Positions 1 through 5,595 of a stretch of 13,258 nucleotides of DNA are shown one piece after another. The stretch spans positions 1 through 13,258 of the forward strand of contig DNGI01000428.1 of NCBI GenBank assembly GCA_003486645.1, read 5' to 3'. A program made the translations under genes and the position numbers. Numbering within the stretch: position 1 is the stretch's first letter; each line of letters starts with the position of its first letter. Source of the stretch: Cyanobacteria bacterium UBA11370 (lineage in GTDB: Bacteria; Cyanobacteriota; Cyanobacteriia; Cyanobacteriales; Coleofasciculaceae). The notes beneath the pieces are model-generated. The model made no database searches, was not told the origin of the DNA, and worked only from the letters and a program-made list of their open reading frames with translations.

Positions 1-20
1 CTTTTTTTAGATCCCTCTAC

Positions 21-566
21 TTAAGAGTTAATAGCTTTAATTAACTCTACCGCATCTCGTCCGTCTACATCTTGTAAATAAACCTTCACTTGTTCTTCTC
101 TAGACGTAGGTAGCAACTTACCTGTAAAATCGGGACAAATCGGTAGTTGTCGATGCCCTCGATCTACTAAAACTAATAAGCGAATTACTTCAGGTCTACC
201 GTATTCTGTCACGGCATTTAGTGCAGCCCGAATAGTACGTCCACTGTAAATCACATCATCAACTAACACAACCGTTTTACCCGAAAGATCGCAAGAAATA
301 TCCGTTCTCGCAGGTGTTCGGATACCAATTCGATCCAAATCATCGCGGTAAAATGTAATATCTATTGCTCCCATCAATACCGATAGTTGCTCTAACACTT
401 CAATCTGACGACCTAACATCTTAGCTAAAGCCACACCTCTTGTGTAAATGCCGATTAGCACAAGTTCTGATAAGTCTCCCGACTGTTCAATCACCTGAGA
501 TGCTAAACGAGTAACCGTGCGGCGTAATTCTTCGGCTGATAGAATTTCAATAATTTGATTAGGCAT
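21..566 (-). CDS. pyrR: PyrR bifunctional pyrimidine regulator / uracil phosphoribosyltransferase
   Basis: Cytosolic type I phosphoribosyltransferase of 181 residues, the usual PyrR length. The PRPP-binding loop is clear at residues 98-111 ([13 protein letters not shown]), with the family motif TFYRDD at 71-76 and the [15 protein letters not shown] segment at 132-147. PyrR proteins convert uracil plus PRPP to UMP, and in many bacteria bind pyr mRNA leaders to control attenuation. Only the enzyme fold is visible here. The gene stands alone with no other pyr gene beside it, and I see no convincing PyrR-type attenuator in its own leader, so an RNA-regulatory role is uncertain. The ATG at 566 is well placed although no Shine-Dalgarno sequence is seen. 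An inverted repeat lies just upstream (587-615). Confidence 0.93.
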   Translation of the reverse strand: MPNQIIEILSAEELRRTVTRLASQVIEQSGDLSELVLIGIYTRGVALAKMLGRQIEVLEQLSVLMGAIDITFYRDDLDRIGIRTPARTDISCDLSGKTVVLVDDVIYSGRTIRAALNAVTEYGRPEVIRLLVLVDRGHRQLPICPDFTGKLLPTSREEQVKVYLQDVDGRDAVELIKAINS

Positions 567-586
567 TGTATAAAAGTTGTTTACTC

Positions 587-618
587 ACCGATTATGATAG
601 TCTCATGATATCGGTCAT
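587..618 (-). promoter_or_regulatory. Possible pyrR promoter overlapped by an inverted repeat
   Basis: ACCGAT (587-592) and ATCGGT (610-615) form a 6-bp inverted repeat about 20 bp upstream of the pyrR ATG. On the minus strand ATGACC (618-613) and CATAAT (596-591) have a 16-bp spacing and could serve as -35 and -10, so the inverted repeat would overlap the promoter. Both hexamers are imperfect, so this is a weak call. Confidence 0.25.
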
Positions 619-624
619 TGGGGA

Positions 625-648
625 GAGTGGGGGTTAATACCCCCTCTA
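625..648. repeat. GGGGG/CCCCC hairpin between pyrR and the SH3-protein gene
   Basis: GGGGG (629-633), loop TTAATA, CCCCC (640-644), extended by AG/CT after a T:T mismatch. It lies downstream of the SH3/peptidoglycan-binding gene and upstream of pyrR. No T-run follows it on the minus strand, so an intrinsic terminator is not established. Nearby, two GGGAATA heptamers (about 693-706) form a minimal tandem repeat. Confidence 0.35.
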
Positions 649-832
649 AATGATTAGACTTCTTGCTCTTATTCGGGAACTCTGAACAGGGAATAGGGAA
701 TAGAGGACAACAATTGACGCACACCCCAGCATAAAAAATACTTTTGCAAGAGGTGTATTCATGACGATCAGATCCCCAGCTTCTCTAAGAAGTAGAGATC
801 TGAAACCCAACAATTTGCTAACTTTAACTCAA

Positions 833-1636
833 TTAGCTATTAACCCAGGCAGACGATACCCACTGATTATTCCCAATCTTATGCCACCCGTTACTAGTAG
901 CATAAATACTAACTGAAGAACCATTATTTAAGCTACCAATTACACGATAACCTGTACCTGGGCCTGAGCGAATATTCAAACTGCTACCACGAGTTGCAAC
1001 ACGCGCGTTCCCAGAACCCGAAGAATTTCCAGCTAGTGTACTCAGAGTTTGCGGTCCAGCAATTCCATCAACTCGCAATCCTTTTGAGGCTTGAAACTTT
1101 CTGACAGCGACCTCAGTTAAGTCTCCATAGTATCCTGTAATTGGGCCGTTGTAAAAGTTTCTATTTTTGAGACTATTTTGTAGGCGAGTCACTTCTGAAC
1201 CGCGATCGCCAACTTTTAATAGACCTTTGGATGGAGTAGTCGTCCCATCCGAATTATTAGAACTACCCCGGCGTACCCAAAGAGATGATACATAGTTCCC
1301 ATTTGCAAGCTGTAACCAGCCATTGACATTGCGACCTGTTAAACTAATTTGGCTGCCATTCCGTAAACTGCCAACAACACGACCACCAGGACTAGATCGA
1401 ACATGAAGTTCACTACCATTTGTGTTGACACGAGCAGAGATTGTACCAGCCGCAAAAACACCATTGGTCATGCTTAGAATTAAAATAGCTATCATCGTGG
1501 ATAGCAAACGAATCCAAGCTGAACTGGGTGGCTTCCAGTTGAATTCATCGAAGAATTTTAATGGATCAGGATCTGACTCAACGTTGGTGGTGTTCTCATA
1601 AGTGGCGGCTAAATCAAAGTATGCTAGGGTTTCCAT
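833..1636 (-). CDS. Exported SH3b - peptidoglycan-binding - SH3b protein
   Basis: A 267-residue protein in four parts. Residues 1-40 are a polar N-terminal extension beginning METLAYFDLAATYE. Residues 41-63 form one hydrophobic segment ending in an Ala-rich stretch (VFAAG), which fits a signal peptide or anchor. A bacterial SH3 domain follows (about 66-123), then a PG_binding_1 domain (about 139-201, LKVGDRGSEVTRLQNSL to DGIAGPQTLSTL), then a second SH3 domain (about 211-266). Gly/Ser/Asn-rich linkers join the domains. No hydrolase or amidase domain is present, so this is a wall-binding or targeting protein rather than an enzyme. A good Shine-Dalgarno AGAGGAA (minus strand, 1647-1641) precedes the ATG and supports the start, which means the extension before the hydrophobic segment is really translated. 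Its ligand is inferred from family knowledge. Confidence 0.85.
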   Translation of the reverse strand: METLAYFDLAATYENTTNVESDPDPLKFFDEFNWKPPSSAWIRLLSTMIAILILSMTNGVFAAGTISARVNTNGSELHVRSSPGGRVVGSLRNGSQISLTGRNVNGWLQLANGNYVSSLWVRRGSSNNSDGTTTPSKGLLKVGDRGSEVTRLQNSLKNRNFYNGPITGYYGDLTEVAVRKFQASKGLRVDGIAGPQTLSTLAGNSSGSGNARVATRGSSLNIRSGPGTGYRVIGSLNNGSSVSIYATSNGWHKIGNNQWVSSAWVNS

Positions 1637-1772
1637 AATTTTCCTCTAGAATTCGCTGTAATCTCCCGATAACTACAAAATTGTTGAAGTAAATTTCGTA
1701 TCCAAAGAAATTTTTGCTCAAAACTCAATCTCAAGGCAGACGCTTGTGTTGGCAGCTAAGTCGAGCAAGAAT

Positions 1773-1798
1773 ATCTATAATATTCTATATATATAGAT
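1773..1798. repeat. AT-rich inverted repeat downstream of the DUF2281-like gene
   Basis: ATCTATA (1773-1779) and TATAGAT (1792-1798) form a 7-bp stem around a 12-nt AT-rich loop, just past the stop of the minus-strand gene at 1802. It may be a weak 3' end structure. No T-run follows. Confidence 0.35.
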
Positions 1799-1801
1799 GA
1801 T

Positions 1802-2095
1802 TTAGATACGGGCAACATCATCCTTGGGTAAGCCATACAAATAATGATCTAGATTCTTAGAAAGATCTTTAGGGAGTTTTTCCCATTCTTCTCTGGGAAT
1901 TTGGGCGCTAATTTCTTCAACAAACTGTAGAAAGGGTGGAAGGCTGGGAGATGGTTGGGAATCAGTGGTTTGGTTTTCTGTGATTCTGTGCTTCAGACGA
2001 ACTTTAATGAATAGCAGAAAGTCTAAGACCTCCTGAATGACGAAATCAGGAGTCTGGTCAAGTTCTTGAATGAGTTGTTCTCTGACGTTGGTCAT
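1802..2095 (-). CDS. Small DUF2281-like protein (antitoxin-like N-terminus)
   Basis: A 97-residue soluble protein. Its N-terminal half (MTNVREQLIQELDQTP then VIQEVLDFLLFIKVR) resembles the short DUF2281 family, in which a helix-rich segment says roughly 'leave it to the regulator to decide whether the protein is in the nucleic-acid-binding or toxin-neutralising state'; that functional assignment is not established here. DUF2281-type genes are often found beside PIN-domain toxins, but no toxin-like frame is present on either side: CobD lies upstream and the SH3 protein downstream. The C-terminal half is proline-rich, then acidic (EEISAQIPREEWEKLPKDLSKNLDHYLYG), and could be a partner-binding tail. 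I see no membrane segment or signal peptide. The family match is from memory of the motif and is moderate. The function is unknown. Confidence 0.6.
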   Translation of the reverse strand: MTNVREQLIQELDQTPDFVIQEVLDFLLFIKVRLKHRITENQTTDSQPSPSLPPFLQFVEEISAQIPREEWEKLPKDLSKNLDHYLYGLPKDDVARI

Positions 2096-2223
2096 AAGCT
2101 AATCGGCATTTAAGTTGCATTATAGAGGAAGTAAGGCAGAGGGCAGATGGCAAAAGGAAAGAGAGTTTTTTTCTCATCGCCAAGCTGTGCAATTTAAGCG
2201 CACATCAGCTTACTATTTATCCT

Positions 2224-3201
2224 TTATTTAACATAAGGTAGGTTTAATAGAGCGATCGCTATCCCCAACCAAATCAAACAACAATATCGGGTTAACTGTA
2301 AAGCTTGGTCAATTTTTTCGGGTGTAATTGGGTTGACTGGATTTCCCAAACGAGGTTTTTCTTTCGCAACACCTTGATACCAGTTCGTCCCTCCCACCTG
2401 AACTCCTAAAATTGCCGCATAAGCACACTCACTCCAACCCGAATTTGGACTAGGATCTTTAACAGCATCCCGACGGCATACACTAAAAACGGTTTGGGGT
2501 TTTCCTGAAAAAAGTGCCAAAGTAATCACCGTTAACCGACAAGGCAACCAAGTCAAACGGTCTTCAAGTTGGGCACTAAACCAACCCAAATCATTATAAG
2601 GTTCATGCCGATAACCCACCATAGAATCAAGAGTACTAACAGCTTTATACCCTAATGCCAAAGGAACACTACCCACAATGGGAAAAAATGCGCCAATAAT
2701 GGCATAAAATAAGGGAGCTGTTACTCCATCGGTCGCATTTTCTGTCACCGTTTCCAAGACAGCGCGAAGAATTTCTGGTTCCGATAATTTTTCTGTATCT
2801 CGACCTACATATTGACTTAATTTCCCACGCGCTTCCTCTAACTGTCCAGCAATTAAGGGTTGTAAAACATCAACTGCGGCTGTTCGCAAACTCCGACCTG
2901 CAAAACAGCTTGCTAAAAGAATACCTTCTACCCCAATACCAACTAACGGATGCAGCCAGCTTGCACCTTTAACGATTAACCATCCTACCAGTCCACTACT
3001 CAGGATTAATCCGACACCCAATCCAATTCCTACTAAACGGCGTGTCCACTTTTGAGTGCAATAGTGAATAACCAACTGAGTGTAGCGAGAAATCACCCAA
3101 CCCATCACTCGTACAGGATGAGGCCAACCCCAAGGATCGCCAATTAAGTAATCCAAAATGGCAGCTAGCAATAAAACAACGCTATCTATCGTCAAAGTCA
3201 T
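2224..3201 (-). CDS. cobD: Adenosylcobinamide-phosphate synthase CobD/CbiB
   Basis: Integral membrane enzyme of late cobamide synthesis. It attaches the aminopropanol-type side chain to adenosylcobyric acid, giving adenosylcobinamide or its phosphate. Length (325 residues) is normal. Family signatures are intact: GDPWGWPHPVRVMG (21-34), ENATDGVTAPLFYA (154-167), KAVSTLDSMVGYR (186-198) and DAVKDPSPNSGWSE (245-258). Hydrophobic segments lie at about 5-20, 56-78, 85-101, 161-185 and 305-322. The gene stands apart from other cobalamin genes in this window. A 7-bp repeat array and a MITE lie immediately upstream, and I find no B12 riboswitch core between 3202 and 3500, so regulation by cobalamin cannot be claimed. 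The enzyme is also called CbiB in the anaerobic pathway. No Shine-Dalgarno sequence is evident before the ATG. Confidence 0.93.
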   Translation of the reverse strand: MTLTIDSVVLLLAAILDYLIGDPWGWPHPVRVMGWVISRYTQLVIHYCTQKWTRRLVGIGLGVGLILSSGLVGWLIVKGASWLHPLVGIGVEGILLASCFAGRSLRTAAVDVLQPLIAGQLEEARGKLSQYVGRDTEKLSEPEILRAVLETVTENATDGVTAPLFYAIIGAFFPIVGSVPLALGYKAVSTLDSMVGYRHEPYNDLGWFSAQLEDRLTWLPCRLTVITLALFSGKPQTVFSVCRRDAVKDPSPNSGWSECAYAAILGVQVGGTNWYQGVAKEKPRLGNPVNPITPEKIDQALQLTRYCCLIWLGIAIALLNLPYVK

Positions 3202-3213
3202 GAAAATGGGGAA

Positions 3214-3241
3214 GAGTTTTGAGTTTTGAGTTTTGAGTTTT
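3214..3241. repeat. Heptamer tandem repeat (GAGTTTT)x4
   Basis: Four perfect 7-bp units occupy 3214-3220, 3221-3227, 3228-3234 and 3235-3241, starting 13 bp upstream of the cobD ATG. Short heptanucleotide arrays of this kind are a known feature of cyanobacterial intergenic DNA. Confidence 0.9.
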
Positions 3242-3280
3242 CAATTAAAGAAAGTCCTTAATTGCTCAACTCTGCACTTC

Positions 3281-3423
3281 CAGGACTTACGCAACTGGCA
3301 CATAGAGTCAACTGGCACATAGAGTAGGGTGCGTCAGACCAAGATATAGATCGAGATAATCAAGGTTTTATTGTCTGACGCACCCTACTAGTTGATTTTA
3401 GTGTGACACTTGCGTAAGTGCTG
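3281..3423. mobile_element. 143-bp MITE with 14-bp terminal repeats and 5-bp target duplication
   Basis: Terminal inverted repeats CAGGACTTACGCAA (3281-3294) and, inverted, CAGCACTTACGCAA (3423-3410) match at 13 of 14 positions. The element is flanked directly by ACTTC (3276-3280 and 3424-3428), which looks like a 5-bp target-site duplication. Inside, AGTAGGGTGCGTCAGAC (3323-3339) and its exact complement (3373-3389) form a 17-bp stem. The left arm carries a 17-bp internal tandem duplication (3293-3309 and 3310-3326, one mismatch at the end). There is no open reading frame, so any movement would need a transposase from elsewhere. A second copy begins at 13170. The parent IS family is not identified. 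Confidence 0.85.
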
Positions 3424-3448
3424 ACTTCTTTACGTTCCCCACACCTCA

Positions 3449-3522
3449 CCAATAGGAGTCATACTAATCATTCAGCTTGTCGATACCAATAGGAGTCATA
3501 CTAATCATTCAGCTTGTCGATA
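3449..3522. repeat. Perfect 37-bp tandem duplication at the 3' end of the GFA gene
   Basis: Units 3449-3485 and 3486-3522 are identical. The right unit encodes the last residues and stop codon of the minus-strand GFA gene; the left unit is a copy of that 3' end lying beyond the stop. Because 37 is not a multiple of 3, the copy does not extend the protein. The perfect identity suggests a recent duplication. Confidence 0.9.
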
Positions 3523-3890
3523 TTCTCTTCCCAATTCGCACCATCGAACGGGACTATCTGAAATTGAGAGAGTACGTTGCCATCAAGACAACGAACATTA
3601 ACATCTATGCCATTGGGATGAGAACGGGGGCGATAAAAGGGATGAATACCACAAATTCGGCAAAATGTATGTTTAGCAGTATGGGTATTAAAGGTGTAGG
3701 TGGTTAAACTATCAGCCCCACTGAGTAAGGTAAATTGTTCAGAAGGAACAATTAGGTGTAAGAAGCCCTTTTTTAAGCAAATCGAACAATTACAATCAAT
3801 CGCCTCGTGTTTGTCAACAAAGACACGGAAGCGAACCGCACCACAGTGGCAACCTCCTTCATAAGTAACAGGTTCGTTAAGTTTTGTCAT
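3501..3890 (-). CDS. GFA/CENP-V family zinc protein
   Basis: A 129-residue cytosolic protein of the GFA (glutathione-dependent formaldehyde-activating-like) fold. All seven family zinc cysteines are visible: C14 and C16 (CHCGAVRF), C33, C35 and C38 (CNCSIC), and C77 and C80 (CRICG). Most family members have no proven activity, and formaldehyde or glutathione chemistry should not be assumed. The ATG at 3890 is chosen because the conserved fold starts soon after it and GAGA sits about 4 nt upstream. An alternative start at 3935 would add 15 residues unlike the family. The final codons lie in a 37-bp tandem duplication. The Rrf2 gene lies 123 bp upstream on the same strand, with a 15-bp tandem repeat between them, so co-transcription is possible but unproven. 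Confidence 0.85.
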   Translation of the reverse strand: MTKLNEPVTYEGGCHCGAVRFRVFVDKHEAIDCNCSICLKKGFLHLIVPSEQFTLLSGADSLTTYTFNTHTAKHTFCRICGIHPFYRPRSHPNGIDVNVRCLDGNVLSQFQIVPFDGANWEENIDKLND

Positions 3891-3974
3891 GATTCTCGCA
3901 AAACATACAATAGTTTTTAACTTAATCAGGTACACCCCTACGTATTAAAGTTAGAGATAAAGCCTGTTGTACTT

Positions 3975-4007
3975 CTGACTCGGTGAATACTGACTCGGTG
4001 AATACTG
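3975..4007. repeat. 15-bp tandem duplication between Rrf2 and GFA genes
   Basis: CTGACTCGGTGAATA occurs twice in a row (3975-3989 and 3990-4004), followed by CTG, the start of a third unit. It lies between the Rrf2 stop and the GFA start. Confidence 0.9.
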
Positions 4008-4013
4008 CTGTAT

Positions 4014-4457
4014 TTAAACAACGAAACTATTCGTCTCCCCTTGGGCGGCTTGCCAACTACGAGCATCATAGTAAAGGTCTGCAAGGGTTATACTGTACAA
4101 CGCTTCTTTGAGCTTTTGGTGTAATCGTTGCCAAAGAGTAAACGTCACCCAATCTTCAGCTTGATCCGCATCGGGACTATGGCGAGGTAAGGGTTCAATT
4201 GTCTCACCAACCGCTTCTAAGATATGACCTAGAGAAATTTCTGTAGGGGAACGAGCTAATTGATAACCGCCTTGAGCGCCTCGTACTGAGTTAACTAACT
4301 TAGCACGACGCATTTCAATGAGCAGTTTTTCTAAATAAGGTGCAGGTAAGTCTTGTCGGTGAGCGATCGCTTTTACAGATGTTGGCCCATAACCGGGCTG
4401 TAAACTTAGATCTAACAGCGCTTTAACACTATAATGTCCGCGAGTTGTGAGCTTCAT
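4014..4457 (-). CDS. Rrf2-family transcriptional regulator without cysteines
   Basis: A 147-residue winged helix-turn-helix protein. The Rrf2 N-terminal DNA-binding domain is clear: MKLTTRGHYSVKALLDL at the start, the recognition region around residues 28-52 (IAHRQDLPAPYLEKLLIEMR), and the wing RGAQGGYQLARSP at 59-71, followed by the dimerisation helix. Rrf2 proteins such as IscR and NsrR usually hold an Fe-S cluster through three cysteines after the dimerisation helix. This protein has no cysteine anywhere; the matching segment is about residues 85-105 (TIEPLPRHSPDADQAED). It therefore either senses something else or acts without a cofactor. It is transcribed away from the AbrB gene across a roughly 485-bp gap. 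The ATG at 4457 gives the canonical family N-terminus. The target genes are unknown. Confidence 0.9.
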   Translation of the reverse strand: MKLTTRGHYSVKALLDLSLQPGYGPTSVKAIAHRQDLPAPYLEKLLIEMRRAKLVNSVRGAQGGYQLARSPTEISLGHILEAVGETIEPLPRHSPDADQAEDWVTFTLWQRLHQKLKEALYSITLADLYYDARSWQAAQGETNSFVV

Positions 4458-4816
4458 ACAGATTTAAAATACCTCGCCTTAGAGATACCTTGTTGCCGGA
4501 TACCCTCATTAGCTTTAGTCATGGGGAATGGAGCATCGGGATATAGATTTTCATCCTTTATTGGGTAAGAAGTACATGGCGTATCCTATTTACGTCCTTG
4601 TCCTTTGATGTTACTTGATGCCGCAACCGAAGAAAGGGTAAAGGGATTTCCTTCTCCCTTCCCCTTTCCCTCTTTCTTTTTTGACGAGTGTTGCTTTTTG
4701 GAGATGACATCGTGTGTTGAAGCTTTCACATTATCTCACTCTATGAGTTGTTTACAAGCCTTTGCTCAAGAAAGAGTGATTTACAAACCTTGATGAAACA
4801 AATATAGCTAACTTAG

Positions 4817-4846
4817 TTGACAGTATCCGTGTAATATAGTTTTATA
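4817..4846 (+). promoter_or_regulatory. Candidate sigma70-type promoter for the AbrB gene
   Basis: A perfect -35 hexamer TTGACA (4817-4822) is followed 18 bp later by TTTATA (4841-4846), a poor -10. Initiation near 4853 would place the 8-bp hairpin at 4859-4880 at the very 5' end of the transcript and give a leader of about 90 nt. Confidence 0.4.
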
Positions 4847-4858
4847 GGCTGATATAAC

Positions 4859-4880
4859 ACCAAGATTTTTTTATCTTGGT
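4859..4880 (+). promoter_or_regulatory. Perfect hairpin in the AbrB gene 5' region
   Basis: ACCAAGAT (4859-4866), loop TTTTTT, ATCTTGGT (4873-4880): eight perfect pairs, 63 bp before the ATG. It could be an operator palindrome or a 5' mRNA structure. The T-run sits in the loop rather than after the stem, so it is not a terminator on this strand. Confidence 0.5.
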
Positions 4881-4942
4881 TGACCGTCAGAATAGCGAAA
4901 CCGCTGCCTACCAGTTAACTGCTTAGTTTTAGATTCAAGTTG

Positions 4943-5344
4943 ATGGCTAAAAAGAAAAAAACAGATCCCTTAGAGGGTCAGGAACTGCTTGAGAAAGTCA
5001 AAGACCTGGGCAACCTCAGCAAAGAAGAAAAAGCTAGAGCCTGTGGCTACTACACCGTCACAAAGAACGGAGTAGAGCGAGTCAATATGATGAAATTTCT
5101 CAATGCCCTGATTGATGCTGAAGGCATTGAGTTAGACAGCAAAGCCAATGGAAATGGACGGGGTGGACGAAGTGCTAGTTACCGCATTTCGGTACAATCT
5201 AACGGCAACTTACTGATTGGCTCTGCTTACACTAAACAAATGGGCTTACTGCCAGGGGATGAATTTGAAATCACCTTGGGACGCAAGCATATTCACCTCA
5301 AACAAATTGGCTCAGATGATGCGGTTGAGGATGAAGAAGCCTAA
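4943..5344 (+). CDS. Cyanobacterial AbrB-like DNA-binding regulator
   Basis: A 133-residue cytosolic protein of the cyanobacterial AbrB type. Residues 10-60 form the conserved N-terminal region (LEGQELLEKVKDL, then GYYTVTKNG at 35-43). The swapped-hairpin AbrB fold is at the C-terminal end (about 79-122: SYRISVQSNGNLLIGSAYTK, then LLPGDEFEITLG). This is the reverse of the Bacillus order and typical of cyanobacteria, where such proteins act as global regulators of carbon/nitrogen balance and other genes. A basic N-terminus (AKKKK) and an acidic tail (DDAVEDEEA) flank the domains. The first ATG at 4943 is preferred; a TTG just before it is an unlikely start. It looks closer to the CalB/cyAbrB2-type than CalA, a call I hold loosely. 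It is monocistronic, followed by a terminator-like hairpin. Confidence 0.9.
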   Translation: MAKKKKTDPLEGQELLEKVKDLGNLSKEEKARACGYYTVTKNGVERVNMMKFLNALIDAEGIELDSKANGNGRGGRSASYRISVQSNGNLLIGSAYTKQMGLLPGDEFEITLGRKHIHLKQIGSDDAVEDEEA

Positions 5345-5423
5345 GCGAATGAGTCAAGGAAACAGAGTGTCATCAATGTTTTAAGCTTGGCGATTGAAAC
5401 CACAGCTAAACAAACGAAACCTG

Positions 5424-5456
5424 TCAGGAGAAGGTTTTACACCTCCTTGATTTTTT
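5424..5456 (+). terminator. Probable intrinsic terminator after the AbrB gene
   Basis: AGGAG (5426-5430) pairs with CTCCT (5443-5447), and TC/GA extend the stem past a one-base bulge (5448). TTTTTT (5451-5456) follows directly. It lies 80 bp past the AbrB stop. The stem is short, so strength is uncertain. Confidence 0.5.
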
Positions 5457-5467
5457 GAGAGAGTCTG

Positions 5468-5528
5468 CCTAGGGGGACTACCCTACTCCTTCGGAGAGCG
5501 CTATCCGAACGGGAAGGCTTCCCCTACG
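5468..5528. repeat. Palindrome-rich dispersed-type repeat
   Basis: Several small palindromes are packed together: TAGGGGGACTACCCTA, CTCCTTCGGAG, and GGGAAGGCTTCCC, ending in CCCCTACG. It is GC-rich compared with its surroundings. The composition resembles short interspersed repeats common in filamentous cyanobacteria (recalled, not searched). Only one copy lies in the window. Confidence 0.45.
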
Positions 5529-5595
5529 TTTGTGTAGTTGTGATTTCCAATCGCTAAGTCTTAAGTTATATTCCCTGAAGATATTGAGGTGTGTT

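Larger units (their letters stand above)
4458..4942. other. Divergent intergenic region between Rrf2 and AbrB genes
   Basis: About 485 bp with no supported gene. It holds the 5' regions of two divergent regulators, an uninterrupted 36-nt pyrimidine tract (4647-4682), a candidate AbrB promoter at 4817-4846 and a perfect 8-bp hairpin at 4859-4880. A 62-codon frame inside (4605-4793) is judged spurious. Confidence 0.7.

Noticed and set aside
782..798. TCTCTA/TAGAGA hairpin as a terminator of the SH3-protein gene
   Set aside because: The stem is only 6 bp and no T-run follows on the minus strand.
3202..3500. Possible cobalamin riboswitch upstream of cobD
   Set aside because: No B12-box-like core could be recognised; the region is filled by a heptamer array, the MITE and the tandem duplication.
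3449..3522. Two 37-bp direct repeats, a length like a CRISPR repeat
   Set aside because: The copies touch with no spacer and one overlaps the end of a coding gene; there is no array and no cas gene nearby.
3477..3707. Plus-strand open frame opposite the GFA gene
   Set aside because: The minus strand encodes all seven GFA cysteines here; the plus frame shows no feature of its own.
4605..4793. 62-codon plus-strand open frame
   Set aside because: Runs through the pyrimidine tract, giving a low-complexity Pro/Phe/Ser stretch; no Shine-Dalgarno or known motif.
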